The notes under the pieces are model-generated. The model was not told the DNA's origin, ran no database searches, and saw only the letters and a program-made list of their open reading frames with translations. Below, in pieces: positions 43,602-51,648 of a DNA stretch of 64,000 nt. The stretch covers positions 248,001-312,000 of the forward strand of contig JADKGC010000009.1 of assembly GCA_016717205.1 (NCBI GenBank), written 5' to 3'. This DNA comes from Candidatus Flexifilum breve. Lineage in GTDB: Bacteria > Chloroflexota > Anaerolineae > Aggregatilineales > Phototrophicaceae. The position numbers and the translations under genes are program-made. Numbering within the stretch: position 1 is the stretch's first letter; every line of letters starts with the position of its first letter.

Positions 43602-44615
43602 ATGCGCTACGAACAGTTTTTGTTCACCCGCAATCAGGAACGCGACTTTACGGCGTTTGTGCGTCCCGCGGCGCTGACGAATAAAGACATCAGCACCATC
43701 GGGAATATCTTCAACTACGTGCACGAGATCGCCCGGCTGGCACGCGACTTTCCGAGCGTATACTGTTTCGCCCTCGGCGAGTACTACCTGCTCGTCCGCC
43801 ATTACAACAGCGGTCGTCGCCATGCGGGGCGCGCCATCGGCGTGATCGAGGGGATCGCCGTGCATCAAAGTGAGGGCGGCGACTTCGCGCGCGCACTGCC
43901 CGACTTCATGGCCGACCTCGAACAGCTCAACGTGGTGGATACGCTGCCCGATCTCGAAAGTCAGGCGACCAGCCTGTCGCCCGTCATCATCTGGCAAGGG
44001 AGCGCCGCGCCGCGCCTCCCCAACGATGACTTCGTCGGTGAGTTTCTCGGGCGCATTGACGAGGATCGGTTGTTCCTGCCCTTCTCGCAGCGCGGTTGGA
44101 TGATGCTGCGCGCCGTTCTCAGCTATCACCCTTATGCCGCGCCACCGCTGTTCGCGTTCGGCACCAATTCGAGCGCGCTCGGCGAATTCGCGGCCCGCGG
44201 CATCGACATGGATGTTGTCAGTTACTTCAACACGGATCTTCCCGCCTACCGCAGCCGCGCGACCGGGCACAAGCGCGGCCCCGTACTCGACTTTCCGTGG
44301 GAAGACCCCGAGCCGGCCATTGCGCCGTCGATGGCCATTCGCCCGCCGACCGGGGACGACACGATCCCGGAGTTCCTCGGCGAACGCCCGAAGGCCGCTC
44401 CGGCGGCGCCACCGCCGCCCGCTGTCACCCCACGCGCCCGGCTGGATCAGCCGCTCGACCTGATTTCCGACGAGACGCCGCTGCTCACCATCCGCGAGAT
44501 GCGTGACCGCATCCGCGCCGAGTCCCAAGTCGAACCACCCCCACCGCCGACGGGTTTCGATCCACTGCGGTGGATTGTGCGCCTGTTCGAATCCCTAATT
44601 TCCAAAAACAAATAG
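43602..44615 (+). CDS. GAP1-N-like GTPase-associated protein (predicted)
   Basis: A 337-residue protein. Residues 1-105 (YEQFLFTRNQERDFTAFVRP, FALGEYYLLVRHYNSG, AGRAIGVIEGIAVHQ) follow the plan of the GAP1 N-terminal domain known beside GTPases in conflict systems: an initial strand with (S/T)R, an xFxLGxYYxLxR strand and a GRxxxxxxGxxxH block. Residues 110-235 form a second region of unknown fold. From about 245 on it is Pro-rich and low complexity (KAAPAAPPPPAV, EPPPPPTGF), ending in an amphipathic segment FDPLRWIVRLFESLI. It probably binds the GTPase product of the upstream gene and may reach the membrane through its tail. Identification is by eye. Confidence 0.6.
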   Translation: MRYEQFLFTRNQERDFTAFVRPAALTNKDISTIGNIFNYVHEIARLARDFPSVYCFALGEYYLLVRHYNSGRRHAGRAIGVIEGIAVHQSEGGDFARALPDFMADLEQLNVVDTLPDLESQATSLSPVIIWQGSAAPRLPNDDFVGEFLGRIDEDRLFLPFSQRGWMMLRAVLSYHPYAAPPLFAFGTNSSALGEFAARGIDMDVVSYFNTDLPAYRSRATGHKRGPVLDFPWEDPEPAIAPSMAIRPPTGDDTIPEFLGERPKAAPAAPPPPAVTPRARLDQPLDLISDETPLLTIREMRDRIRAESQVEPPPPPTGFDPLRWIVRLFESLISKNK

Positions 44616-44627
44616 GAGAAAAACGCA

Positions 44628-44849
44628 ATGCGCGGCACTTGGATCAAGTACACGCCGAGCGACAGCACGGTGGAAATTTTCAACATCGACAACGCAACGC
44701 GCTTCCGCCACGTCGATACCCCGCACGAAGCCTTCGTCGAAGTGCATGCGGACGACGCTGTACATACGATCACCCGCATGGTCGACCCGGAAGCCTATCA
44801 GATCGTTTTGCGCTACATTCAGCAGACGACCGGGTTTGAAGTCGGCTAG
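44628..44849 (+). CDS. small protein of the GTPase module, unknown function
   Basis: A 73-residue protein (MRGTWIKYTPSDSTVEIF...) with predicted beta strands (TVEIFNID, AFVEVHAD) followed by a helix (PEAYQIVLRYIQQT). AGGAG lies 9 bases before the ATG. It starts 12 bases after the GAP1-N-like gene and ends 3 bases before the second radical SAM gene, so it is part of the same transcript. No family is recognised. As a third component it may be an adaptor or a structural partner of the GTPase pair. Confidence 0.6.
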   Translation: MRGTWIKYTPSDSTVEIFNIDNATRFRHVDTPHEAFVEVHADDAVHTITRMVDPEAYQIVLRYIQQTTGFEVG

Positions 44850-44852
44850 CCG

Positions 44853-46250
44853 ATGGATATTCTGCTCACCCACGGCTACTTCCTCCACGAAGATCCACAC
44901 GAACAGCAGGTGATGAAGCCCTACCCTCCATTGGGTATTCTGCACCTCTCGTCGTACCTCAAGAGTCAAGGTTATGCCGTGGGCGTCTTCGACGCGACAT
45001 TCAGCCGCCTCGAAGATTTCAGCGGGTTAATTGCCCGTGAGCGCCCGTCTTTAGTCGGCATCTACACCAACTTGATGACCAAGTTCAACGTGCTGAAGAT
45101 GGTTAGCATGTGCAAGGCGCAGGGCGTGAAGGTAGTTTTGGGTGGGCCGGAGCCGCCGTATTATGCCCAGGAGTATCTCGATCACGGCGCCGATGTGATC
45201 GTCGTGGGCGAAGGCGAGCTCACGCTCGCCGCCTTGATCCCGCACCTTGCTCAACACGGGCTACAGGATTTGCACCAGATACAGGGCATTGCCTATCTGG
45301 ATGCGGAGGGCTGCGCGGTCAAGACCGAGCCGCGCCCGCTGATCGCCGACCTGAGCGCGCATCCGTGGGCCGATCGCGAGGCGATTGACATCCCGCAGTA
45401 CATGCGGGTGTGGAAGGAGCATCACGGGCGGAGCTCCATTTCGGTGATTCAGGCACGCGGCTGCCCGTATACCTGTACGTGGTGCAGCCATTCGGTCTAC
45501 GGCAACACGCACCGCCGCCGCACCCCCGCCGACGCCGCCGACGAACTGCTGTGGATCAAAGAGCAGTACAATCCGGATATGATCTGGTACGCCGACGATG
45601 TGTTCGCCATCAACCACCGCTGGTTCTTCGAATATCACGCGGAGCTGAAGAAACGCGGTGTCCGCATCCCGTTTGAGTGCATCTCGCGGGCGGATCGACT
45701 GAACGAGGACGTCGTCAAAGCCTTCGCGGATATGGGCTGCTTCCGCGTGTGGAATGGCTCCGAGAGCGGATCGCAGCGCATCCTCGATCTGATGCAGCGC
45801 AAAGTGCAGGTCGCCGATGTGCAGGCCAAAACGCACCTGCTGCGGCGCTACGGCATTGAAACGGGTATGTTCATCATGCTCGGTTATGAAGGCGAAGAGA
45901 TCCGCGACCTCGAAGAAACGGTTGACCACCTGAAACGCTCGAACCCGGACGTATTCCTGACGACCGTCGCCTACCCCATCAAAGGCACGCCGTACTACAC
46001 CGAAGTCGAGAACCGCGTCCTGAGCCACAAGCCGTGGCACGACCGCAGCGACCGCGATCTCACGGTGGCAGGGCGACGTTCGCGGCGCTTCTACAGCTAT
46101 GCGACGCGCTGGATGGTCAGTGAGGTTGCGCTCAGCAAGGCAAAGGTCGACGGTGCGCCCGCGCTCAAACAGATCAAGCTGGCACTCAATGCGCGCCTCG
46201 GGCGTATCGGGATGGAAATCACGAAAAATGACCTAGAAAGATCAGGCTAG
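44853..46250 (+). CDS. B12-binding-domain radical SAM protein
   Basis: A 465-residue relative of 40941-42491 with the same plan: cobalamin-binding domain (residues 1-135; KPYPPLGILHLSSYLKSQGY, DVIVVGEGELTLAALI) and radical SAM core (195-400) with CxxxCxxC in QARGCPYTCTWCSHSVYG. WYADDVFAINHRWFFEYH and NGSESGSQRILDLM are shared with the first enzyme's equivalent blocks. It lacks the repeat-derived insert. Probable methyltransfer or C-C bond chemistry on an unknown substrate. It begins 3 bases after the small protein gene. The two enzymes probably act in one pathway, divided by the GTPase module. Confidence 0.9.
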   Translation: MDILLTHGYFLHEDPHEQQVMKPYPPLGILHLSSYLKSQGYAVGVFDATFSRLEDFSGLIARERPSLVGIYTNLMTKFNVLKMVSMCKAQGVKVVLGGPEPPYYAQEYLDHGADVIVVGEGELTLAALIPHLAQHGLQDLHQIQGIAYLDAEGCAVKTEPRPLIADLSAHPWADREAIDIPQYMRVWKEHHGRSSISVIQARGCPYTCTWCSHSVYGNTHRRRTPADAADELLWIKEQYNPDMIWYADDVFAINHRWFFEYHAELKKRGVRIPFECISRADRLNEDVVKAFADMGCFRVWNGSESGSQRILDLMQRKVQVADVQAKTHLLRRYGIETGMFIMLGYEGEEIRDLEETVDHLKRSNPDVFLTTVAYPIKGTPYYTEVENRVLSHKPWHDRSDRDLTVAGRRSRRFYSYATRWMVSEVALSKAKVDGAPALKQIKLALNARLGRIGMEITKNDLERSG

Positions 46251-46308
46251 CGCCAGCGGATTATGCTTTACACTGAGAACGTAGCGCCACCTATGCTTTG
46301 GCTTGTTA

Positions 46309-47076
46309 ATGACTTTTGATGCTTTAGCGACGACCTACGACGACGATTTCACCCACTCCCCGATTGCGCAATATCTGCGCCGTCGGGTCCATAGCCGTTT
46401 GGATCGGCATTTTCAGCGTTACGACAACATCCTTGAACTCGGCTGCGGCACGGGCGAGGATGCGCTGCATCTAGCAGAACGGGGCATGCATGTCACCGCG
46501 ACCGATGCCAGCCCCTCCATGCTGGAGATAGCCGCGCACAAGACAGCGCACACGCAGCGGGTCACCACTCGTCAGCTTGACCTTGACCAATTGCCGTCGG
46601 TCACGCCCGTGTACGACGGCGTGTTCTCCAACTTCGGCGCGATCAACGTGCTCCCCAAGTGGCGACCCTTGGCGAAGTGGATGAAAGACCGCGTCAAGCC
46701 GGGTGGCATCGTCGCCTTCGGCGTGATGAGCCGCGTGTGCCTGTGGGAGATCGCCTGGCACAGCGCGCACGGAGATTTCAAGACAGCCTTCCGCCGTTCG
46801 CGTGGCACCGCCGCGTTCCGCCCTACCGTCACGGCCACACCAATCCCGATCTACTATCCGACGATCCAACAACTCGATGAGGCTTTCGCGCCCCACTTTT
46901 CGCGGATCCATGTCGAACCGCTGGGCTTCTTCCTGCCACCGAGCGACGCCTATGGGGTGATCGAAAAGCGGCCGCAGATCCTCGCCAAACTGCTCGCTCT
47001 AGAGGCAAAGTTCGGACGTTCACCCCTGTTCGCTAATTTCGCGGATCACTACTGGATCGAATACAAACATCAGTGA
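46309..47076 (+). CDS. class I SAM-dependent methyltransferase
   Basis: A 255-residue methyltransferase. ILELGCGTGEDALHLAERG is motif I (SAM glycine loop, about residues 43-61), TATDASPSMLEIA the acidic motif II, and YDGVFSNFGAINVL motif IV. The rest has the extended C-terminus of small-molecule methyltransferases in envelope and natural product loci. ATG 46309 is preferred to TTG 46303 since MTFDALATTYDDDF is a usual start (ATTYDxxF). It overlaps the next gene by 4 bases (GTGA), tying it to the flippase. Confidence 0.9.
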   Translation: MTFDALATTYDDDFTHSPIAQYLRRRVHSRLDRHFQRYDNILELGCGTGEDALHLAERGMHVTATDASPSMLEIAAHKTAHTQRVTTRQLDLDQLPSVTPVYDGVFSNFGAINVLPKWRPLAKWMKDRVKPGGIVAFGVMSRVCLWEIAWHSAHGDFKTAFRRSRGTAAFRPTVTATPIPIYYPTIQQLDEAFAPHFSRIHVEPLGFFLPPSDAYGVIEKRPQILAKLLALEAKFGRSPLFANFADHYWIEYKHQ

Positions 47077-48287
47077 CGCTCAGCCGCCTCCCATCCAACA
47101 CACTGACGCTCCTCGGCAGCAACCTTGGCGGCGCGCTCCTGTTGTTCGTCCTCTCCGCGCTCATTGGCCGCACCTTCGGCAGCCCAGGCTTAGGTGTGTA
47201 TGCGGTGGCGCTGGCGTGGGTCTACCCACTGAGTCTGGTGGTCGAATTCGGCTTGACAACGCTCATGACGCGGGCAATCAGCGCCGATTCCACGCAAATC
47301 CCCGCCTACATGGAGTCGATCACCGTCGCACGACTGCTGCTCGGCGGCGGGGTGCTGATCGCCTTTTACTTGGCAGCGCCGCTCATCAGCCGCGATCCGG
47401 TGGTGATCACCGCGCTGCAAATCTCCGCACCGCTGATCGTGATTCAGCCGTTCTACAGCCAGTTCACAACTGTGTTCAAAGCACAGGGGCGTTTGTGGAC
47501 GATCCCCGCGCTCAACCTCGGCATGATCGGAGCACAAGTTGTGCTGACCACCATCGCACTCGCTTACGGTGGAAATGTCCTGCACGCGCTCAGCCTGAAC
47601 ACCGTGACTTCTGCCGGGCAGTTAGTCGCAGCATGGTGGTTATATCAACGCCTCACTCTGGCCGAACAAGCTCGCCTCCCCCTCTCCCTTGGAAGAGGGG
47701 GTTGGGGGGTGAGGTTAGTCACTCTTCTCCGCGCGGCATTTCCGTTCGCGCTGGCGGCAATCTTCGCGGCGCTGCAAGCGCGAATGGTCTTTTTGCTGCT
47801 CGAACAGCAGGTGATCGAAGCCGGTTACTTCAGCGCGGCGAACCGCTTCATCGAAGCGGCCAAACTGCTGCCGAACGCATTTTTCGCCGCTTTGTTCCCA
47901 CTGATCGGCTCGGCTTCGGTGCAGGGCGCCTTTCGCCCCGCGGCTCTCGGACTAGCCGCCTTCGGGCTGGTCGCGGGGATCGGCTTCACGGTCACCGCGC
48001 CGCTCTTACTCACGCTGGTTTTCGGTGGCGGCTTTCAGCCCGCGGTCCCCACCCTGATTGTACTCGGTTGGTCGTTGCTTTTCTTTGCGCTGCGCGGCGC
48101 ACGTACCATCTATTGGTATGCGCATAGCGGGGAACACTTCGTCAATGGGGTGAACGCATTCGCCGTTGTGGCGATCTTCGTGCTCAGCGCGGCGCTGATT
48201 CCGGCGTATGGGGCCGTCGGCGGCGCGGTCGCGGTACTGCTGACCGATTTAGGGGTGACGACGGTGCTGTATATCCGCAATGCGTAG
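47073..48287 (+). CDS. polysaccharide biosynthesis/flippase protein (MOP/Wzx-like)
   Basis: A 404-residue membrane protein with about twelve helices starting LTLLGSNLGGALLLFVLSALIGRTFGSPGLGVYAVALAW, the MOP/MATE superfamily opening typical for Wzx-like lipid-linked-sugar flippases. GTG 47073 overlaps the methyltransferase stop. Residues 202-214 (LPLSLGRGGWGVR) come from a palindromic repeat at 47677-47714 sitting in the cytoplasmic loop between helices 6 and 7. The TAG stop itself lies in a further palindrome (48284-48311). It suggests export of a lipid-linked product made by the upstream enzymes. Confidence 0.88.
   Translation: MTLSRLPSNTLTLLGSNLGGALLLFVLSALIGRTFGSPGLGVYAVALAWVYPLSLVVEFGLTTLMTRAISADSTQIPAYMESITVARLLLGGGVLIAFYLAAPLISRDPVVITALQISAPLIVIQPFYSQFTTVFKAQGRLWTIPALNLGMIGAQVVLTTIALAYGGNVLHALSLNTVTSAGQLVAAWWLYQRLTLAEQARLPLSLGRGGWGVRLVTLLRAAFPFALAAIFAALQARMVFLLLEQQVIEAGYFSAANRFIEAAKLLPNAFFAALFPLIGSASVQGAFRPAALGLAAFGLVAGIGFTVTAPLLLTLVFGGGFQPAVPTLIVLGWSLLFFALRGARTIYWYAHSGEHFVNGVNAFAVVAIFVLSAALIPAYGAVGGAVAVLLTDLGVTTVLYIRNA
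47677..47714 (-). repeat. 38-bp palindromic repeat in frame inside the flippase gene
   Basis: On the plus strand it reads TCCCCCTCTCCCTTGG and then AAGAGGGGGTTGGGGGGTGAGG, the reverse orientation of the element at 41394-41431. It adds about 13 residues to the middle cytoplasmic loop without breaking the frame. Confidence 0.8.
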
Positions 48288-48311
48288 GGGCGCACGGCCG
48301 TGCGCCCCTAC
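48284..48311. repeat. 28-bp perfect palindrome containing the flippase stop codon
   Basis: GTAGGGGCGCACGG followed by its exact complement CCGTGCGCCCCTAC. The TAG at 48285-48287 ends the flippase. Same family as 35143-35171. It also lies between convergent genes, where it may terminate transcription in both directions. Confidence 0.85.
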
Positions 48312-48331
48312 TGATTTGGCTTTGAAGCCAT

Positions 48332-49387
48332 CTACGGGTTCTTGACCTGCACCGTACGCCCCGGCTTGATCGTGACATTGCCGTTCAGGTCGCCGAGCAG
48401 ATCCCAGTCATTCGTAGCGACATACGCTACCCAGAAATCACCGCGCTGCTTGAGTCCCGGCGCATTCAGCTTGACCGCCAGCTTATTCATGCGATCCTGC
48501 CGCACTTCCGCCAGCTTGGCGATCAACAGTTTCTCGGTCGCGAGGTCGGGTAGGCGGCCGCGGACTGGAAGCGAGAGCGCGCCTTCCGCCAGCGCGATCA
48601 TGTCGTGGCGCAGCCCGTGATTGATCGCCATATCGAACAGCAGTGCGCGCCCCAAAGCGCTGTTGATGTTGCGCGGCACGGCGCTCAGATTCATGGCGGC
48701 GTTCCAGTACACGTCGGTCGCGACGGCGTCCTGCGCTTCTTGCATAATGGGGTCGGGCGCAGCGGCGACGAGCAGATTCTTGAGGTTCTGGTCGTTGCGC
48801 AGATTCGCGTCCCGCGCCTTGATCGGCTCGTAGTACTGCGAGCGCAGTTGATCGGCAATCGACCCAGTCGCCTTCTGCAAATACTTATCGAGCACCGAGA
48901 ATAGGCTGCCCGACGCCAATGTGAATTGGAAACGCCCGTAGCTGATGACGCCGTCGTCGCGGTTCTGGTACGTCGCGTAGCCGCCGCCCTCAAACCCCGC
49001 CGTGATATTGAATGCGGCTTTGCGAACCCGCTCCGGATCGCCCGGCGGCCGCACGATCACTTCGACACGCGTCAGCCCGAACGCCCACGTCGGCGTGGAC
49101 AGGCTCGAATAGCCAACCGAGCCGCAGTCGCCGACAATATCGAGGAGGTCATCGCGAATCCAACCGCGCCCACCATCTGGCAAATCCACGTTGAACCATT
49201 GGTAGACCTTACCTGACAGCGCCGCTTTCTGCTGCTGATCGGGCTGCACATCGCGCACCGTCAAATCCATGGTGCCAACGGCCAGCGTGGTTAGGATCTC
49301 GGTATTCGTCCCCGGCCCTTTGCGCACGTTGATGCGAGCAAAGTCGGACTCGATGCGAACAGAAACTTTGCAAAGAACATTTGCCAT
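48332..49387 (-). CDS. SH3-domain and lysozyme/chitosanase-like protein
   Basis: A 351-residue protein: an SH3b-like domain at residues about 10-90 (INVRKGPGTNTEILTTLAVG, YQWFNVDLPDGGRGWIRDDLL) and a catalytic-looking domain from about 125 (NITAGFEGGGYATYQNRDDGVISYGRFQFTLASG). The Glu in FEGGG and Asp in RDDGVISYG lie as in the chitosanase GH46/lysozyme-like superfamily, so it probably hydrolyses an amino-sugar polymer such as peptidoglycan or chitosan. No signal peptide or membrane helix is seen, so it would stay in the cytoplasm or leave by another route. It ends convergent to the flippase. Confidence 0.7.
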   Translation of the reverse strand: MANVLCKVSVRIESDFARINVRKGPGTNTEILTTLAVGTMDLTVRDVQPDQQQKAALSGKVYQWFNVDLPDGGRGWIRDDLLDIVGDCGSVGYSSLSTPTWAFGLTRVEVIVRPPGDPERVRKAAFNITAGFEGGGYATYQNRDDGVISYGRFQFTLASGSLFSVLDKYLQKATGSIADQLRSQYYEPIKARDANLRNDQNLKNLLVAAAPDPIMQEAQDAVATDVYWNAAMNLSAVPRNINSALGRALLFDMAINHGLRHDMIALAEGALSLPVRGRLPDLATEKLLIAKLAEVRQDRMNKLAVKLNAPGLKQRGDFWVAYVATNDWDLLGDLNGNVTIKPGRTVQVKNP

Positions 49388-49445
49388 GAGGGTTTTTCCT
49401 AAAGAAAAGATGTCCTGTTGCTAAACAGTATACGCTGAGAATGCT

Positions 49446-50144
49446 TTACCGATGCTTGTGCCACATCCCCGTCCATTCCGGCAAAAGGCTGCGCCCCTCC
49501 GCGATGAGGCGATCCGCCAGCGTGTCGCCAAAGAAGAAGCGCGTCTTGGCGGCGGCGTCTTCTGGCGAGGCAAACTGATAATCTGTGGGGATTACGGTGC
49601 GCGTGAAGCCGTACGTCGTCTCAAGGAATTGATAGTACGCTTCCAGTCCCGCCGTCGGCGCGCCGGGGCGGTCTGTCCCAGTGCCGAGCGTCTCGAAGAT
49701 GATCGCCGTGCCGCCCGGTCGCAGCACGCGCAGCATTTCCCCGACCGCCTGACCGATCACCTCGCGCCACGTTTCTGGAAACCACCCGCACGAATGCCCC
49801 AGACTCCACCCGGCAATGGCGAGATCGGCGGAAGCGGAGGGAACAGGCAGCGCGCCGTTATCCGCGACGCCCGTGCGCGCGTTCGTCAAACCGGCGGCAT
49901 GGAGTTTGGCTTCGGTCACGCTGAGCATGTGTGCCGACTGGTCAAACGCGCTGATCGAGCGCACGCGTGGCGCGAGGTACAGCGTCAAACGCCCCGTGCC
50001 CGCACCGAGTTCGATCACATCCAGCCCGCCGAGCGGCCGTACGCCCTCCAGCGCCCTCCATAGGTTACCCTGATAATCTTCGGCGGCGACCATCGCTTCG
50101 TAGGCGTCCGCCTGTGCCGCGTAGATCTGATGAAAATCGGTCAT
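49446..50144 (-). CDS. class I SAM-dependent methyltransferase
   Basis: A 232-residue methyltransferase (Methyltransf_11/25 type). VIELGAGTGRLTLYLAPR is motif I (about residues 41-58); DQSAHMLSVTEAKL follows, DLAIAGWSLGHSC is motif IV and VLRPGGTAIIFETLGTG motif V. Substrate unknown; small-molecule or quinone-like targets are common. It stands alone between the SH3 protein and the mutase, preceded by a Rho-independent terminator of the mutase gene. Confidence 0.9.
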   Translation of the reverse strand: MTDFHQIYAAQADAYEAMVAAEDYQGNLWRALEGVRPLGGLDVIELGAGTGRLTLYLAPRVRSISAFDQSAHMLSVTEAKLHAAGLTNARTGVADNGALPVPSASADLAIAGWSLGHSCGWFPETWREVIGQAVGEMLRVLRPGGTAIIFETLGTGTDRPGAPTAGLEAYYQFLETTYGFTRTVIPTDYQFASPEDAAAKTRFFFGDTLADRLIAEGRSLLPEWTGMWHKHR

Positions 50145-50168
50145 GAGTTTGTCTCCTCAACGAGCGAC

Positions 50169-50197
50169 AAAAAAGGACGAGGCTGAGCTCGTCCTTT
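50169..50197 (-). terminator. Rho-independent terminator of the phosphohexomutase gene
   Basis: On the minus strand AAAGGACGAG, a 6-base loop CTCAGC, CTCGTCCTTT and then further Ts: a 10-bp stem and a run of six Ts in total, 22 bases after the stop of 50219-51637. The best-formed intrinsic terminator in the window. Confidence 0.85.
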
Positions 50198-50218
50198 GTG
50201 CATGAAATGGCGAAATGG

Positions 50219-51637
50219 TTACTTGCTGAACGCGCTGATCTGGTCTTGCAGCTTACCCAGATCGACTTCCGGATGCTTGCTCAGCAGGTCTTTAAAGCGC
50301 AGCATGTATTCGACCAGCTTGGGCGCGGTGTAGGCTTCAAAGCGCAGCGTGATCGCGGGCTGCGTGTTGCTCGCACGGACCAAGCCCCAGCCTTCGCTGA
50401 AGATGGCGCGCACGCCGTCCAGCGTCACGACCTCGAAATCTTTCGCCAGTTCGGCGGCCGTTTCCTCGATAATCTGAAACTTGAGCGCATCCGGCGCGCT
50501 CAGAATGATTTCGGGCGTCGCGACCAGCTTCGGAATTTCGTCAAACAGTTCACCGATGGTCTTGCCCGACCGCGCGATGATCTCCAGCGTCTTCAGCGCG
50601 ACCAGCGGCGCATCGTCAAAGCCGAAGTAATTTTCGCCCACGAACAGGTGACCGCTGACTTCGCCACCCAGCGGCGAATTGATTTCGCGCATCTTGCGCT
50701 TCATCAGGCTGTGGCCGGTCTTCCACATCACGGGGACGCCGCCATACTTGCGAATTTCATCCGGCAGCGCCAGCGAGGCCTTCACGTCGAAGACAATAGA
50801 CGCGCCGGGTTGACGGCTCAACAGGTCGCGGGCCAGCAGCGCCAGCAGCCGATCTGCTGCGATATGATGACCGTGATTGTCGATGAAGCCACAGCGATCC
50901 GAGTCGCCGTCGAACGCGAGGCCGAGATCCGCGCCGACTTCGATGACCTTCGCTTCGAGATCTTTGGTCATTTCCGGGTCTTCCGGGTTCGGCAGGTGGT
51001 TCGGGTACGTGCCGTCCGGTTCGCAGTACAAGCAGGTCACATCGAGGCCGAGGTCGCGCAGAATCGGCGGCACCGCGCCACCGCTCAAACCATTGCCCGC
51101 ATCCAGTACGACCTTGAGCGGGCGGGCCATCTTGACCTTGCCCTTGATGGTCTCCATATGCTTGTGGAGCATCTCATAATCGCGCACCAGTTCGCCCTGC
51201 CCCGTCGCAAAACCATCCGTCTGGATGATCTTGAGCAGGTCGAGAATCTGCTGATCGGCCAGTGCCAGCGAGCCATACGCCATCTTGATGCCGTTATAGT
51301 CGGTGGAGAGGTGGCTGCCCGTGATCATCACGCCCGCGCCGCGATCGCCGTGGCTGGCCGACGCGAAATACACGGTCGGGGTCAGCACCGGGCCAATGTC
51401 GGTGACGTTGAGGCCCGTCGAGAGCAAGCCTTCAATCATGGCGAGGCGCAGCGGTTCAGAGGACAGGCGGTTATCCTGCCCGACGTACACGCGCTCCGTC
51501 TGGAACTGCTGCGGCAGGTAGGTGCCCAGCGCCCGCCCGACGTAGCGCGCCAGTTCCGGCGTCAACTGGGGGTTCGCACCGGTGACCGTCCCACGAATAT
51601 CATATTTCCGAAAAACTGTGGTAATTACCTGAGCCAT
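50219..51637 (-). CDS. phosphomannomutase/phosphoglucomutase
   Basis: A 472-residue alpha-D-phosphohexomutase that interconverts hexose 1- and 6-phosphates (mannose, glucose) in the cytoplasm for nucleotide sugars. Its phosphoserine loop is ITGSHLSTDYNG, differing from the usual TGSHNP but keeping Ser and His; the Mg loop is FDGDSDRCG; GGEVSGHLFVGENY is the sugar-binding loop; and VRASNTQPAITLRFEA the phosphate-binding loop of domain 4. An opening KYDIRG confirms the family. The order of loops and length are standard. It supplies sugars for the glycosyltransferases and flippase seen elsewhere in the window. Confidence 0.94.
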   Translation of the reverse strand: MAQVITTVFRKYDIRGTVTGANPQLTPELARYVGRALGTYLPQQFQTERVYVGQDNRLSSEPLRLAMIEGLLSTGLNVTDIGPVLTPTVYFASASHGDRGAGVMITGSHLSTDYNGIKMAYGSLALADQQILDLLKIIQTDGFATGQGELVRDYEMLHKHMETIKGKVKMARPLKVVLDAGNGLSGGAVPPILRDLGLDVTCLYCEPDGTYPNHLPNPEDPEMTKDLEAKVIEVGADLGLAFDGDSDRCGFIDNHGHHIAADRLLALLARDLLSRQPGASIVFDVKASLALPDEIRKYGGVPVMWKTGHSLMKRKMREINSPLGGEVSGHLFVGENYFGFDDAPLVALKTLEIIARSGKTIGELFDEIPKLVATPEIILSAPDALKFQIIEETAAELAKDFEVVTLDGVRAIFSEGWGLVRASNTQPAITLRFEAYTAPKLVEYMLRFKDLLSKHPEVDLGKLQDQISAFSK

Positions 51638-51648
51638 GCCGTCTCTCC

